Assembly: GCF_038006045.1 (NCBI RefSeq)
Contig: NZ_JBBOUK010000002.1
Span: 1 to 64,000, forward strand
Direction: 5' to 3'
Origin: Exiguobacterium sp. FSL W8-0210
GTDB taxonomy: Bacteria; Bacillota; Bacilli; Exiguobacteriales; Exiguobacteriaceae
Length of the DNA: 64,000 bases
Shown here in pieces: positions 17,902 through 27,167 of the stretch. The notes beneath the pieces were generated by a model. It saw only the letters and a program-made list of their open reading frames with translations. It was not told the origin of the DNA and did no database searches. The translations under genes and the position numbers were made by a program. Position 1 is the first letter of the stretch, and each line of letters begins with the position of its first letter.

Positions 17902-18240
17902 TCATTTTTTAGAGAACTTATGTTCCATGAGCTCGATGAGCCCAGCCGTCAGATCCAGCATCGTCTGCGTCGACATCAGATGGTCCTCCGCGTGTAGCAA
18001 CAACAAGGATAGCGTCGTCGGTTCACCGCTCGCTTCCTTCTGGACCTGCCCGAAATGGACCTGATGTGCTTCTTGTAGTTGAGCGCGTGCATCCGACAGC
18101 AACCGCTCGAACTCCTCGAACGTCCCTTCCTTATAGGCTTCGATCGCCTCACGAATCGTACTTCTGGCATTCCCGCTGTGTAGGATCATCATAAATGCGA
18201 CTTGCTCAATTGTCTGTTCGTTCATTTGCATGTGGTTCAC
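17902..18240 (-). CDS. PTS EIIA, lactose/cellobiose family
   Basis: 112 residues, the soluble phosphocarrier that takes phosphate from HPr and passes it to EIIB. The active His lies in LLLLHAEDHLMSTQTMLD, with the metal-binding Asp just after. The GTG start overlaps the EIIB stop as GTGA, implying translational coupling. ATG codons at 18231 and 18225 are alternatives. It lies 15 bp ahead of EIIC. Confidence 0.93.
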   Translation of the reverse strand: MNHMQMNEQTIEQVAFMMILHSGNARSTIREAIEAYKEGTFEEFERLLSDARAQLQEAHQVHFGQVQKEASGEPTTLSLLLLHAEDHLMSTQTMLDLTAGLIELMEHKFSKK

Positions 18241-18533
18241 CCCATCAACTTTACGGCTTGTTCATAGGCTGCTTTTCCATCTGCCATGCCGTATGCCATC
18301 ATGTCGATTACCTCGACGGGCTTATCGGTCGCTTTCTGAAACTTCGATAAAAGGAATCGCATTTGTGGTCCGATCAATATGACGTCGGCGCCAACCATCT
18401 CCTTCATCGCCTGGTCCTGTCCGACTGCCCAAATCTTCGCTTCTTCTCCGATACCCTTCGCATGCTCCTGCATCTTCGACACTAAGATGCTCGTCGACAT
18501 TCCTGAACTACACGCCAACATGATTTTCTTCAT
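18237..18533 (-). CDS. PTS EIIB, lactose/cellobiose family
   Basis: 98 residues. The phosphorylated Cys is Cys8 in KKIMLACSSGMSTSILVSKM, and IGPQMRFLL matches the family. It is the first gene of the operon. AAGGAGGAG precedes the ATG. The cre box and the predicted operator lie directly upstream. Confidence 0.95.
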   Translation of the reverse strand: MKKIMLACSSGMSTSILVSKMQEHAKGIGEEAKIWAVGQDQAMKEMVGADVILIGPQMRFLLSKFQKATDKPVEVIDMMAYGMADGKAAYEQAVKLMG

Positions 18534-18551
18534 CTGAAATCTCCTCCTTTT

Positions 18552-18565
18552 TGTAATCGCTTACA
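18552..18565. promoter_or_regulatory. cre site (CcpA box)
   Basis: TGTAATCGCTTACA matches the consensus TGWAANCGNTNWCA at every position. It lies between the -10 and the start codon of EIIB, where CcpA would act as a roadblock. It gives glucose repression of the beta-glucoside operon. Confidence 0.85.
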
Positions 18566-18571
18566 ACTATG

Positions 18572-18605
18572 ATTATACGTGTTTTTCTTTTCATGTCTAT
18601 ACTTG
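18572..18605 (-). promoter_or_regulatory. PTS operon promoter with predicted GntR operator
   Basis: On the minus strand TAGACA (18594-18599) and TATAAT (18572-18577) are about 16 bp apart. The -35 lies inside the element ATGTCTATACTTG (plus-strand reading, 18593-18605), which recurs at the gntR promoter. Operator over the -35 implies repression. Confidence 0.65.
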
Positions 18606-18679
18606 ATATTTAATTTGTTTATTTTTATTTTATAAAAGTGTAGAGTTGTAATTGAAAACAGGATGAAGGAGGAGTTAGC

Positions 18680-20473
18680 ATGCAGGAAGCGATTTATTTC
18701 GAACCGATCGTCAAGGAACGGATATGGGGCGGACAGAGACTTCGTGAGTATGGTTTTTCCATTCCCGAAGGCATTCCGACGGGAGAGGTCTGGACACTCG
18801 CGAGTCATCCGAACGGTACTACGCGCGTTAAATCCGGACCGTTCGTTGGTCTCGATCTGGAAGAGTTGTGGTCAAACCAACCTGAAATCTTCGGCATAAA
18901 GACGGATTCCGATTTCCCACTCCTGTTGAAGTGGATCGATGCCTCGACGGACCTATCCGTCCAGGTCCATCCGAACGACTCCAATGCCAGACGTTACGAG
19001 CAACAACCTTTCGGAAAGAACGAATGTTGGTACATCATCGATTGTCCGGAGGACGCTTCGCTCATCTACGGTCATTCTTTGTCTTCCCCGGAAGAGTTTG
19101 ACGAGGTCGTCCGTCAGGGGACGTTGTTGCAGTCATTGCATCACGTACCGGTATCGAAGGGTGACTTCCTCTATGTACCGGCGGGGACCGTCCATGCTCT
19201 GACCGAAGGATGTGTCGTCCTCGAGATCCAACAGAACTCGGACACGACCTATCGTCTGCACGACTATGATCGTCTCGATCCAGTCACCGGAACTCCACGC
19301 ACACTCCACATCGAACAGGCCCGTCGCGTGATACGGTTCCCTCACTATCGTTACTTAGAGCCTTCCGTTTCGTTGTCTCCATTCAGAAGACGGCTGACGC
19401 GGAATCCTGATTTCTTCGTCGAGGAATGGACCATCCGTCAGACCCATGCATTGGACCCGAGTCCGTCGTTTCGTATAATTACCGTCGTCGAGGGGTCCAT
19501 CGAATTGGACGACGTCATGTTATCGGTCGGAGCAACCGTACTCCTCCCCGCCGGCAGCAAGCATGTCGTCTCCGGAGACGGTCTCATGTTGGTCACTGGG
19601 CCAGCGACGAGGACAACGACATCACTCCGGATCGGTGTCGACCTTGGCGGTACGCAAACACGCGTCGCCGTCGTCGATCAGGAGAAGGTCATCAAGCAGT
19701 TGTCTTTCCCGACTAATCCAGTCGCCGGCCCTAGGCAGACCATCTCGCACATCGAACATGCCATCCGATACTTCTCGGAAGAGTTCCATCTGACGAACAT
19801 TGGCATCGCCGCGCCTGGTCCACTCGACGCGAAGACCGGACACCTGTTATCCCCACCGAATCTGCCAGGCTGGGACGACGTCGATCTCGTCACTCCCATC
19901 TCTTCCAGCTTCGGGCTCCCGACACACCTCGAGAACGATGCGAATGCAGCAGCGCTCGGCGAGGCGTTGTTCGGAGCCGGAAAAACATCCTCTTCCGTCT
20001 ATTATGTGACGGTCAGCACTGGCATCGGCGGGGGCTATGTCCATGAGAAGAAGCTCATTCGCGGGGCCAATGGGTATGCGGGAGAGATTGGCAACACCAT
20101 CATCGATTCATCCGGGCCTGTCCATCCGGTGCTCAACGTCGGATCCCTCGAGGGGTTGGCGAGCGGCACCGCACTCCAATCACGTGCCTTGGAGAAGGAA
20201 GCCTCGTCCATCGAGATGCTGCTCACCGTACCCTCAGAACGAACCCGGTTCATCAACCACTTGGCGACAGGGCTCGCGAACATCATCCACACGATTGACC
20301 CTGAGACCATCATCATAGGAGGGGGCGTCACGGAATCTGCAGATGTTTTCTGGGAAGAGTTGATCTGTCGAGTCCGTGAACTCGTTTATCCTGCTCTTCG
20401 CTCAAGCATTGATATACGTCTTGCGACGTTACAAGGGTATGCGGGGGTCATCGGTGCTGCTTACTTTGACTGA
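18680..20473 (+). CDS. Fusion of mannose-6-phosphate isomerase (ManA) and ROK-family sugar kinase
   Basis: 597 residues. Residues 1 to about 315 are a class I phosphomannose isomerase: KERIWGGQRL, then LSVQVHPND (metal ligands), GKNECWYI and PAGTVHAL. From about 318 a ROK kinase follows with no linker gap: RIGVDLGGTQTRVAVVD (ATP site), NDANAAALGEALFGAGK (catalytic Asp) and GYAGEIGN. The usual ROK zinc motif is absent: GNTIIDSSGPVHPVLNVGSL replaces the His and Cys-x-Cys-G-x2-G-Cys. Together the halves would phosphorylate a hexose and interconvert fructose and mannose 6-phosphates. It is divergent from the PTS operon; AAGGAGGAG precedes the ATG. Confidence 0.88.
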   Translation: MQEAIYFEPIVKERIWGGQRLREYGFSIPEGIPTGEVWTLASHPNGTTRVKSGPFVGLDLEELWSNQPEIFGIKTDSDFPLLLKWIDASTDLSVQVHPNDSNARRYEQQPFGKNECWYIIDCPEDASLIYGHSLSSPEEFDEVVRQGTLLQSLHHVPVSKGDFLYVPAGTVHALTEGCVVLEIQQNSDTTYRLHDYDRLDPVTGTPRTLHIEQARRVIRFPHYRYLEPSVSLSPFRRRLTRNPDFFVEEWTIRQTHALDPSPSFRIITVVEGSIELDDVMLSVGATVLLPAGSKHVVSGDGLMLVTGPATRTTTSLRIGVDLGGTQTRVAVVDQEKVIKQLSFPTNPVAGPRQTISHIEHAIRYFSEEFHLTNIGIAAPGPLDAKTGHLLSPPNLPGWDDVDLVTPISSSFGLPTHLENDANAAALGEALFGAGKTSSSVYYVTVSTGIGGGYVHEKKLIRGANGYAGEIGNTIIDSSGPVHPVLNVGSLEGLASGTALQSRALEKEASSIEMLLTVPSERTRFINHLATGLANIIHTIDPETIIIGGGVTESADVFWEELICRVRELVYPALRSSIDIRLATLQGYAGVIGAAYFD

Positions 20474-20490
20474 TCACGAACAAGAGAGCC

Positions 20491-20535
20491 TTGAACATCG
20501 CACTAATTAGCTAATCAATCATAAGCGATGTTCAA
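20491..20535. terminator. Hairpin after the ManA-ROK gene
   Basis: TTGAACATCGC and GCGATGTTCAA are exact complements around a 23-nt loop with its own TTAGCTAA core. No T-run follows, so termination is uncertain. Confidence 0.4.
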
Positions 20536-20574
20536 GATGAATGGATTAGCTGATGATGAATCGAAAAACAAAAA

Positions 20575-20796
20575 TTGTATGCTTTTTGGGGAGCTTTTAT
20601 ATGGCTACATCTAAGTTTCCGATGAAGTCTTTTGGATAAAATTTGAAGTACGAAAGTTATTATCTACATAAGTTTACAGAGTTCGACGAACTCTGAATCG
20701 CGTTCTATAAATATATTCACTTCTACAATGAAGAACGATATCAACAACGATTAAACGGCTTGGCTCTATTAGAATACAGAGCACAAGCCGTTTGAA
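20575..20796 (+). pseudogene. IS3-family OrfB C-terminal remnant
   Basis: The frame ending at TGA 20794-20796 reads NLKYESYYLHKFTEFDEL, stop, IAFYKYIHFYNEERYQQRL and NGLALLEYRAQAV, the characteristic end of IS3 transposases. Two in-frame stops and loss of the N-terminal part show it is dead. The end of the remnant (20753-20793) also folds as a hairpin, AAACGGCTTG with CAAGCCGTTT. The rest of 20474-20893 holds nothing I recognise. Confidence 0.75.
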
Positions 20797-20893
20797 AAAT
20801 CTTTATCGTTTGTTATGTCTACTTGACAGGGAACAGTTCACTTTTTATTTTTTCAATGAGTATTATAGACTTCAAATTTTTTTCATATACATG

Positions 20894-23515
20894 TTATTGT
20901 GTAATTTTAATAACTTCTCCTCTACTTCTATTTCCAAATTTATCTTGAGCATACACTTTTAAAATAGAATCTCGTTTTTGATTTTTAATTTTCACATTAA
21001 AATTCCCCTTGGAATCAACATTTCCATCTCCAATTTTTTTAGAACCATTATAAATTAATATTTTAGAATTTTTTTCTGCCTTGCCGCTTACAAATTTACT
21101 AATTGTGGTCACTTTATTTAACACAAAAATCTTCGGTGGTGTTCGATCTAAAACAACAATTTGTTTATTAACGCTTTTATTTCTTGAAACATCTACAGCA
21201 TAAATCATTAGTTTAGTTCCAGGCTTTTGTTTATTTATTTTAACACTGTATACACCATTCTTAGCAGTAGATGATCCAAGCGATTTAGAACCCAACATTA
21301 CAAATACCTTTGAACCATTCTCAGATTTACCTTTAACAGCTGTTGATAGATCAGAAACTGAATATACGACTGGAATTGAAGGTGGTGTTTTATCTAATAC
21401 CTTTATTTTAGTTGGCAAACTTATATTTCCAAATTTGTCTGCAGCATATACTAGTAATTCTGTATTTCCCTTTTGTCTCGGGACACTTACATTGTATCTT
21501 CCGTCTTTTTCAACAAAACTCTGTCCAATTAATTTAGATTTTGTTTTAACAATAACTTTTGCATTAGGTTCTGAAACGCCACTGACAATAATAGACTGAT
21601 CTGTTACTGTATCTACTTTTGGTTTTAACGGAGCTGTTGAGTCTTTAACGGTCATTTCAGTTGGTTGACTGATATTTTCGTCATAATCAATTGCGACGAT
21701 TTTTAGTCTTATTCCTGCTTCTTGTCTAATAATTGGTACTTCAAAATTTCCACTTGAATCTGCATTCGAATAACCGATTTCTTTTGTTCCTAACATAACC
21801 ACAACTTTAGAAGCACTCTCTGCCTTACCAGTCACTAAAGTTGTTTTGTCTGTAATTTCATAAACTATTGGTGAATATGGAGGTGTTGTATCTTTAACAA
21901 TTATTTCTGTTGCTGCACTTCTGTTTCCTGAAGGATCTATCGAAAAAATCATTAACTTTTTACCTGCCTCTTGTTGATCGATATAAACTTGATAATCTCC
22001 TTCTGAATTAACTTTTGCTGTACCTAACAATTCCGCTTCATTCATAACATAAATAATAGCGTTAGGTTCAGATTTTCCACTGACTAATGTAGTTTTATCA
22101 GTAATTTTATATACAGTAGGTGATTCTGGTGATGTTGTATCTTCTACAATAATTTCTTTAGCTGTACTTTCGTTTCCTCCATAATCAACCGAAACAATTG
22201 TCAGTTTTGTACCAGCTTTCTGTAGATCAATTGGTATGCTGAATCCTAATCCTTGATACATTGTCCCATATATTCTTTGATTCATAGGGACATTGTTAAT
22301 TGCTGTTCCCAAAATTCTCATTCCACTTTTTATGATCACTGTTGATCCGGGTTCTGCTCTTCCGATAACAATCTTAGTACGATCATTTATTGTTTCAACT
22401 ATTGGAATAGGTGGAGGAGTAACATCCAATGCTATTATTTTTGTAGCTTCACCAGTAACCCCATTTTTGTATGTACTTAAATAAAATGTGAAGTTTCCAC
22501 TCATCTCAAGATTTATTTCGAATTCACCATTAGAATCAACAAATATTTTTTTACTTCCACCACCAGCATCGTAAGGACTAGTAGTAATATATGAGAGACT
22601 AAGAATTGAATTAGGTTCTGCGAATCCTTTTATAGAAGTGCTGTGTTCATTAACTTCGTTTATAACGGTTGGTTTTTTCATTGTAACGATTTCTGGAGTT
22701 TCTTTATGAGGAAATTCTAAAATTGAATTTAAGTCTATTGTGTTATTAATACTTAAGTCATCATTCCCATCAAATATCTTATTTTGAATTTCTTCTTTTT
22801 TATCAGTGTTCCAAAAATTTTCTTCAAAACTACTTACCTTTGCATTTGCGTTATTCAATCTGATTTGATCAGTTTCTTGGCTCAAAAAGCTATTATATTT
22901 AAAATATATTTGTTCTTTTCCTTCAATAATCAAGTTACTTTTTTCGAAAAAGATGTTATTTGTAAAAGTTGAGTTATTATCAATATGTATAGGCGATACA
23001 TTAGAAAATATATTTTTTTCAATTTCGGTGAATGTCCCAAAGTAATTTGTGTTTCCATAATATTCATTTTCACTATTCTCATTTTGTCCTAAAGTATCAT
23101 CCATCCAAGAATTTTTAAGTTGAAAAAAAGTCCCTATTCTCTCAAAATTGAAATTACATCTAAATAAATTACTATTGGAGATCTTAACTGATCCTTTACG
23201 ACTTTCATTTCCACCACTTAAATCCAAATCAACAAGCCTTACTTTATTTTCAGCAGTACCTAAAACTTCTAATTCACCAAAGACAGAAATTTTTTTTCTA
23301 TTTCCTTTGACTATTACTCCAGGTTCTACTTTAAGTTTGCCACCAATCTGAACATTTCCTACTAAACTGTAAGGTGAACCTTCTTTGGTCCATGTTACAT
23401 CCGAAGTTATAATACCACTTACTTGTGTTCCACTAGATGTTTCACTTGCATTAATTTGATGAAGATTAAAGATTAAAGCTACGAACAAAATACTTATACA
23501 GAATAGTTTTTTCAT
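20894..23515 (-). CDS. Secreted beta-helix and Ig-repeat protein
   Basis: 873 residues. A signal peptide (KKLFCISILFVALIF, cleavage near residue 23) is followed by about 260 residues with the regular N/I/F pattern of a right-handed beta-helix (KVEPGVIVKGNRKKISVFGE, FTNNIFFEKSNLII). After that come seven or so Ig-like repeats of roughly 80 residues, each with a core like TTLVSGKSEPNAIIYVM and ending DTTPPSPIV, as in bacterial Ig (Big_6-like) domains. The protein ends after the last repeat with no LPxTG or SLH anchor. It is likely secreted or non-covalently attached; the ligand is unknown. AT-rich and probably acquired. Confidence 0.75.
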   Translation of the reverse strand: MKKLFCISILFVALIFNLHQINASETSSGTQVSGIITSDVTWTKEGSPYSLVGNVQIGGKLKVEPGVIVKGNRKKISVFGELEVLGTAENKVRLVDLDLSGGNESRKGSVKISNSNLFRCNFNFERIGTFFQLKNSWMDDTLGQNENSENEYYGNTNYFGTFTEIEKNIFSNVSPIHIDNNSTFTNNIFFEKSNLIIEGKEQIYFKYNSFLSQETDQIRLNNANAKVSSFEENFWNTDKKEEIQNKIFDGNDDLSINNTIDLNSILEFPHKETPEIVTMKKPTVINEVNEHSTSIKGFAEPNSILSLSYITTSPYDAGGGSKKIFVDSNGEFEINLEMSGNFTFYLSTYKNGVTGEATKIIALDVTPPPIPIVETINDRTKIVIGRAEPGSTVIIKSGMRILGTAINNVPMNQRIYGTMYQGLGFSIPIDLQKAGTKLTIVSVDYGGNESTAKEIIVEDTTSPESPTVYKITDKTTLVSGKSEPNAIIYVMNEAELLGTAKVNSEGDYQVYIDQQEAGKKLMIFSIDPSGNRSAATEIIVKDTTPPYSPIVYEITDKTTLVTGKAESASKVVVMLGTKEIGYSNADSSGNFEVPIIRQEAGIRLKIVAIDYDENISQPTEMTVKDSTAPLKPKVDTVTDQSIIVSGVSEPNAKVIVKTKSKLIGQSFVEKDGRYNVSVPRQKGNTELLVYAADKFGNISLPTKIKVLDKTPPSIPVVYSVSDLSTAVKGKSENGSKVFVMLGSKSLGSSTAKNGVYSVKINKQKPGTKLMIYAVDVSRNKSVNKQIVVLDRTPPKIFVLNKVTTISKFVSGKAEKNSKILIYNGSKKIGDGNVDSKGNFNVKIKNQKRDSILKVYAQDKFGNRSRGEVIKITQ

Positions 23516-23791
23516 TTTTTAAGACTCCAACCCATTTTAATTTGGACATCCAGTAATTTCTGGCAAAAAAAATACGAATTTAAACTGTAAATTTAAAGTC
23601 ACTTGCCATGGAAAATATGTCCGATTTATATTCTATCTCAAAAACGAGAGTTTTCTTGAAAAAATTAATAGCAAGCTTAACTTATTGACCTATCCTCTAA
23701 AATCTTCTACCTTGCTAATTTCGAGCATTAAATATTAAATATTTCATCATGATATAATGATAATAAATATTTTGAATTGAGAGGTCTACAT

Positions 23792-24529
23792 ATGTCATCT
23801 AATGAAATGAAAAATAAATCTTTTCGTTTGTCGGAAGAAGTAACAGAAAAAATTGGTGAATTACTTAAAGGTCGTCAAATCACAACAAACCAATTATTTG
23901 AAGAATTCATCTTGCTTGCTGAACAAAAGGAAATTGATCCTAAACTCAGTGAAGAGGATGCTGTATTAGAAGCATCACTTAAGCAGATTACGCTTCTCTT
24001 CCAAGAACGAGCAGCACGACTTGAGACATTCCAATATGAAAATCAACGAATTCAATCACGTCATCTAGACACAGTCACTAGGTTAGAGTCCGAAGTGGTT
24101 CAAGCTAAAGAAGATTTAGAAGCAGAGTATTTAGAAAAAGTCTCTCTCCATAAGCAAGAACTTGAAGACATAACTGCAAAATTGAAACAAACAGAGCATG
24201 AATTGGTTCAGATGAGAGATCAACAAGAAAAGCTGGAAATATCTAAAAAGGAAGCAGTCACCTCATTAAAAAGAGAAGTATTTCATTTGGAAGGAAATAT
24301 TAATAAACTCGAGGAAGAACGCGATCAATTGTATCGTCAAAACAAAGCATTAACCGACCGAATTGATGAACTAAAAGCACGTACCGAGCGTTCCGAACAG
24401 TTAGAAGAAGAAAACCGAAAATTGTCGTTAGCGTTGACTATTGCCCAACGAGATCTAGAATCGTATGAACGTCGTCTTCATGAACAAGTCGAGCTAGCTG
24501 TTTTAAGAGAGCGGACACAGCAAGAGTAA
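23792..24529 (+). CDS. KfrA-like protein: DNA-binding head and long coiled coil
   Basis: 245 residues from the ATG at 23792, chosen for GAGAGG 7 nt upstream. The first 45 residues (KSFRLSEEVTEKIGELLKG, then TTNQLFEEFILL) look like a ribbon-helix-helix or similar DNA-binding domain. Residues 70-240 are an almost unbroken coiled coil rich in E, K, Q and L. This is the layout of KfrA-type plasmid proteins, which bind DNA and form filaments aiding partition. It lies 1.1 kb from the partition operon. The function is inferred from architecture. Confidence 0.55.
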   Translation: MSSNEMKNKSFRLSEEVTEKIGELLKGRQITTNQLFEEFILLAEQKEIDPKLSEEDAVLEASLKQITLLFQERAARLETFQYENQRIQSRHLDTVTRLESEVVQAKEDLEAEYLEKVSLHKQELEDITAKLKQTEHELVQMRDQQEKLEISKKEAVTSLKREVFHLEGNINKLEEERDQLYRQNKALTDRIDELKARTERSEQLEEENRKLSLALTIAQRDLESYERRLHEQVELAVLRERTQQE

Positions 24530-24674
24530 CTTCATCAAACAAGTTATTCTATTGAAGATTCGCAGTGTATACAACATTTAATTGATAGAGACCTGATTAT
24601 GTTAATTCAGTCAAACAAATATAGTTAACATTATAATAAAATCATAAAAACTAACTCAAAGGATTCACTAACTA

Positions 24675-25484
24675 ATGGATAAAATACAAGAATCAATATT
24701 ATTTCCACTAATTGTTATACCTTTTGTTTTGATGTGTCTAAAGCGCTTCACATATTTTTTTAATCTAGAATGGGATAAAGCCCATATTACATCGTATGAA
24801 AAGTTTAAACATAAAATTGTAGATGCCTTGTTAATTACATTATTTATAATAGTGACTCAGATTTCTATTATTGTTGCAGATAACAGTAGCTTTTATTATA
24901 AAGAATATAAAAATCAAATAGATAAAATAAGTGACTCTGCTTTATTGATTTTCAGCTTCTTTTTAATTTTTTTTAGTGTGTATATGTTAATCGATATTTT
25001 TTATAAAAATATTTTATCTACTAATAAAATTCAAATTAAACAACAAAATAACTATTTTTCTTCAACGCGAGGCAATGATGATTCACTGCATATTATGATT
25101 TCCACAAATCCAAAGCAATTTAAAAAATATGGAAAGACATATTTAGATGAGACTATAATAGAATATTCTATTTCAAAAGAACCTAGTAAAGTGAATAAAT
25201 GGATCGAACATAAAGTTAATGAAAATGCTCGTAACAAAACTTATAAAGTTAATACTAGTTTGAAGTTTATTGTTCATTTATTATTAGCTTTTGTAATTAT
25301 AACGTGTTATATATTCTTCGCTATGTTTTTATTCAATGAAAAATTTGAACCAAAAGCATTTTATATTTTCTATTTTCCTTTTCTATTTTTTGTGACTTTT
25401 GTTGTTTTAGAATTATCATCTGGAATATATATTCCTCTAGCTACTCGTTTTTTGAGAAGAGATTTTTTTAAGACAAAACAATAA
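24675..25484 (+). CDS. Multi-pass membrane protein of unknown function
   Basis: 269 residues with about five hydrophobic segments: LFPLIVIPFVLMCL near residue 10, then near 50-70, 90-110, 200-220 and 230-250. A soluble loop of about 85 residues (115-198) lies between segments 3 and 4. AT-rich composition. There is no recognised motif. It is downstream of the KfrA-like gene but separated by 145 bp, so co-transcription is not certain. Confidence 0.6.
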   Translation: MDKIQESILFPLIVIPFVLMCLKRFTYFFNLEWDKAHITSYEKFKHKIVDALLITLFIIVTQISIIVADNSSFYYKEYKNQIDKISDSALLIFSFFLIFFSVYMLIDIFYKNILSTNKIQIKQQNNYFSSTRGNDDSLHIMISTNPKQFKKYGKTYLDETIIEYSISKEPSKVNKWIEHKVNENARNKTYKVNTSLKFIVHLLLAFVIITCYIFFAMFLFNEKFEPKAFYIFYFPFLFFVTFVVLELSSGIYIPLATRFLRRDFFKTKQ

Positions 25485-25521
25485 AATTTTTCTTAGATGA
25501 TGAAACTACAGACAATTGGTA

Positions 25522-25566
25522 TAGAATTAACCCCAATGTATCTACATTACATTGGGGTTAATTCTA
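25522..25566. terminator. Bidirectional terminator between the membrane gene and the partition operon
   Basis: TAGAATTAACCCCAATGTA (25522-25540) pairs exactly with 25548-25566. It lies between convergent genes. Confidence 0.8.
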
Positions 25567-25584
25567 TTAAAACTGATTTGCAAA

Positions 25585-26391
25585 TTAGAAATTATTTAAA
25601 TATTGTTCCAACGCTGCTCGAATAATCTGATCCGGCTTCATACCTTGATCTTGCGCTCGCTTTTTCAGCGTTTGATATAATGGATCATTTTTATCAGAAA
25701 AATCTACATGGACGCGTGCTGGTTTTGGCTGTACAGGAGCTGCATCAATCACGTTTTGTTCGTTCCGTTCATTTAACATTTTTTTCACTTCACGTAATTG
25801 CTCACGTGTCATTTCGTAGACCGTGAACTCCCCATCTTTTATCTTATACTTTCGTTCTTCGAGCAACGCGAGTTTTGGATCTTCTGGCCATGTTAATAGT
25901 TCAGCTAATTTAGAAGCACTAAAGTCTTGTTGAATCGCCTTATCTAAGATCGTTGGTCCAAATACATTCCAAAATGAGATAAAACGACTAACTTGAGGTT
26001 GAGACATTCCAATATGATTTAAAAATTCTTTCCAACTTCCTTGCTCCTGTTGAAACGCTTCTTTAGTTTCAGCATCACGGAATACTTCATTGGCATGTGC
26101 CAATATACGACACTTCTCAACAAAACTTGTTGCTTGGATTGTATCAATGTGATTGTAATATTGAATAATACCTTCCATGTCTTCCGGAAGTCGTTTTGAT
26201 AACACACGTGATAAGCCGACAGCTGGAAGCGACTGATACGGATTTGACATCGCAGGCGCAGCAAACTTCTTCACCGCTTCGACTTGCTCTTCTCGTAACG
26301 CTTCTATGCTCTCTTCTTGAACAGGTGTTTCAGCTACTGTGCTCTGAAAGCTTTTGAACGTTGCTTGTCCTTTTTTACGTCGACTGCTCAT
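25585..26391 (-). CDS. Partition partner protein (ParB-like, second copy)
   Basis: 268 residues. The central segment WKEFLNHIGMSQPQVSRFIS is an HTH-like region, and the C-terminus (FSDKNDPLYQTLKKRAQDQG, then MKPDQIIRAALEQYLN) looks like a ribbon-helix-helix dimer. The first partner protein (27164-27850) has the same order: WRTFLEFVNMSNSLASRYVK, then STRVPTETSEQIHVLARAKG. The start ATG overlaps the ParA stop as ATGA. Role (inferred): binds the plasmid centromere and stimulates the ParA ATPase encoded just upstream. It lacks the classical ParB CTPase motif. Confidence 0.65.
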   Translation of the reverse strand: MSSRRKKGQATFKSFQSTVAETPVQEESIEALREEQVEAVKKFAAPAMSNPYQSLPAVGLSRVLSKRLPEDMEGIIQYYNHIDTIQATSFVEKCRILAHANEVFRDAETKEAFQQEQGSWKEFLNHIGMSQPQVSRFISFWNVFGPTILDKAIQQDFSASKLAELLTWPEDPKLALLEERKYKIKDGEFTVYEMTREQLREVKKMLNERNEQNVIDAAPVQPKPARVHVDFSDKNDPLYQTLKKRAQDQGMKPDQIIRAALEQYLNNF

Positions 26392-27167
26392 AGTGAGAGT
26401 ACCTCCTCTGCTAGCTGTAAGTAGGCATCTGTCGCTGGACTTTTATGGTCAATGACAGGACGTGCTTCTCGTTGTAAGGATTGAATCTTGACGATATACG
26501 GAATCGTTGTCAGTACAGGAATACCAACTTCCTCTCCTAATTCCTTTAACTCGTCCACTGTCGCCATATCCCCTTTAGAGCGGGCATTCACCATTGTGGG
26601 AATGAATGCTGAAATATGAATATCTTCTTTGTATCCATTTCTCATTTCTTCCAACTCTTCTGGAGCTGTGTAAACAGCATCCATCGAGAACTTCTGCATC
26701 TGTACCGGCATGACAATCCGGTCTTGAGCAACAAGAGCACAACGAGCGTATGGGTTTAAAGCGGACGTTGATCCCGGGCAATCAATTAAACAAATATCAA
26801 ATAAGTCTTCAAGTCGCGCTAGTTCTTCAATCAAGCGGTATTCATATCCCATCTGACTCGTCAGTCCGGTAGGAGAAGCAGAGCGACGCGTTGGTACTAA
26901 GTGAATCGTTCCTAGTTCATAATCACAGGTAACAATCACTTGTTCAATCGGTGCGTACAACGGATCGTATTCTTCTATCAGACAATCAAGAAGCACTTTT
27001 CCATCGTAATCATCGGTTAAGCCTAGTCCGTTTGTCGTCGATGCTTGGTCATCTGCATCAATGACTAGAACGCGCAATCCTTGGCGAGCATATGCGTGGG
27101 CTAGATTAATCGTGGTCGTTGATTTTCCGACGCCACCCTTTCGATTATATAAGGCAATTTTTTTCAC
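26388..27167 (-). CDS. parA: ParA-family partition ATPase (second copy)
   Basis: 259 residues with a deviant Walker A (YNRKGGVGKSTTTINLAHA), the VLVIDADDQASTTNGLG motif and DICLIDCPGSTSAL (Walker B). It moves the plasmid by ATP-dependent DNA binding together with the partner protein. The GTG start overlaps the preceding partner stop as GTGA, and GGAGAGAAGG lies upstream. It is one of two ParA genes in the same operon and is clearly distinct in sequence from the first. Confidence 0.92.
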   Translation of the reverse strand: MKKIALYNRKGGVGKSTTTINLAHAYARQGLRVLVIDADDQASTTNGLGLTDDYDGKVLLDCLIEEYDPLYAPIEQVIVTCDYELGTIHLVPTRRSASPTGLTSQMGYEYRLIEELARLEDLFDICLIDCPGSTSALNPYARCALVAQDRIVMPVQMQKFSMDAVYTAPEELEEMRNGYKEDIHISAFIPTMVNARSKGDMATVDELKELGEEVGIPVLTTIPYIVKIQSLQREARPVIDHKSPATDAYLQLAEEVLSL

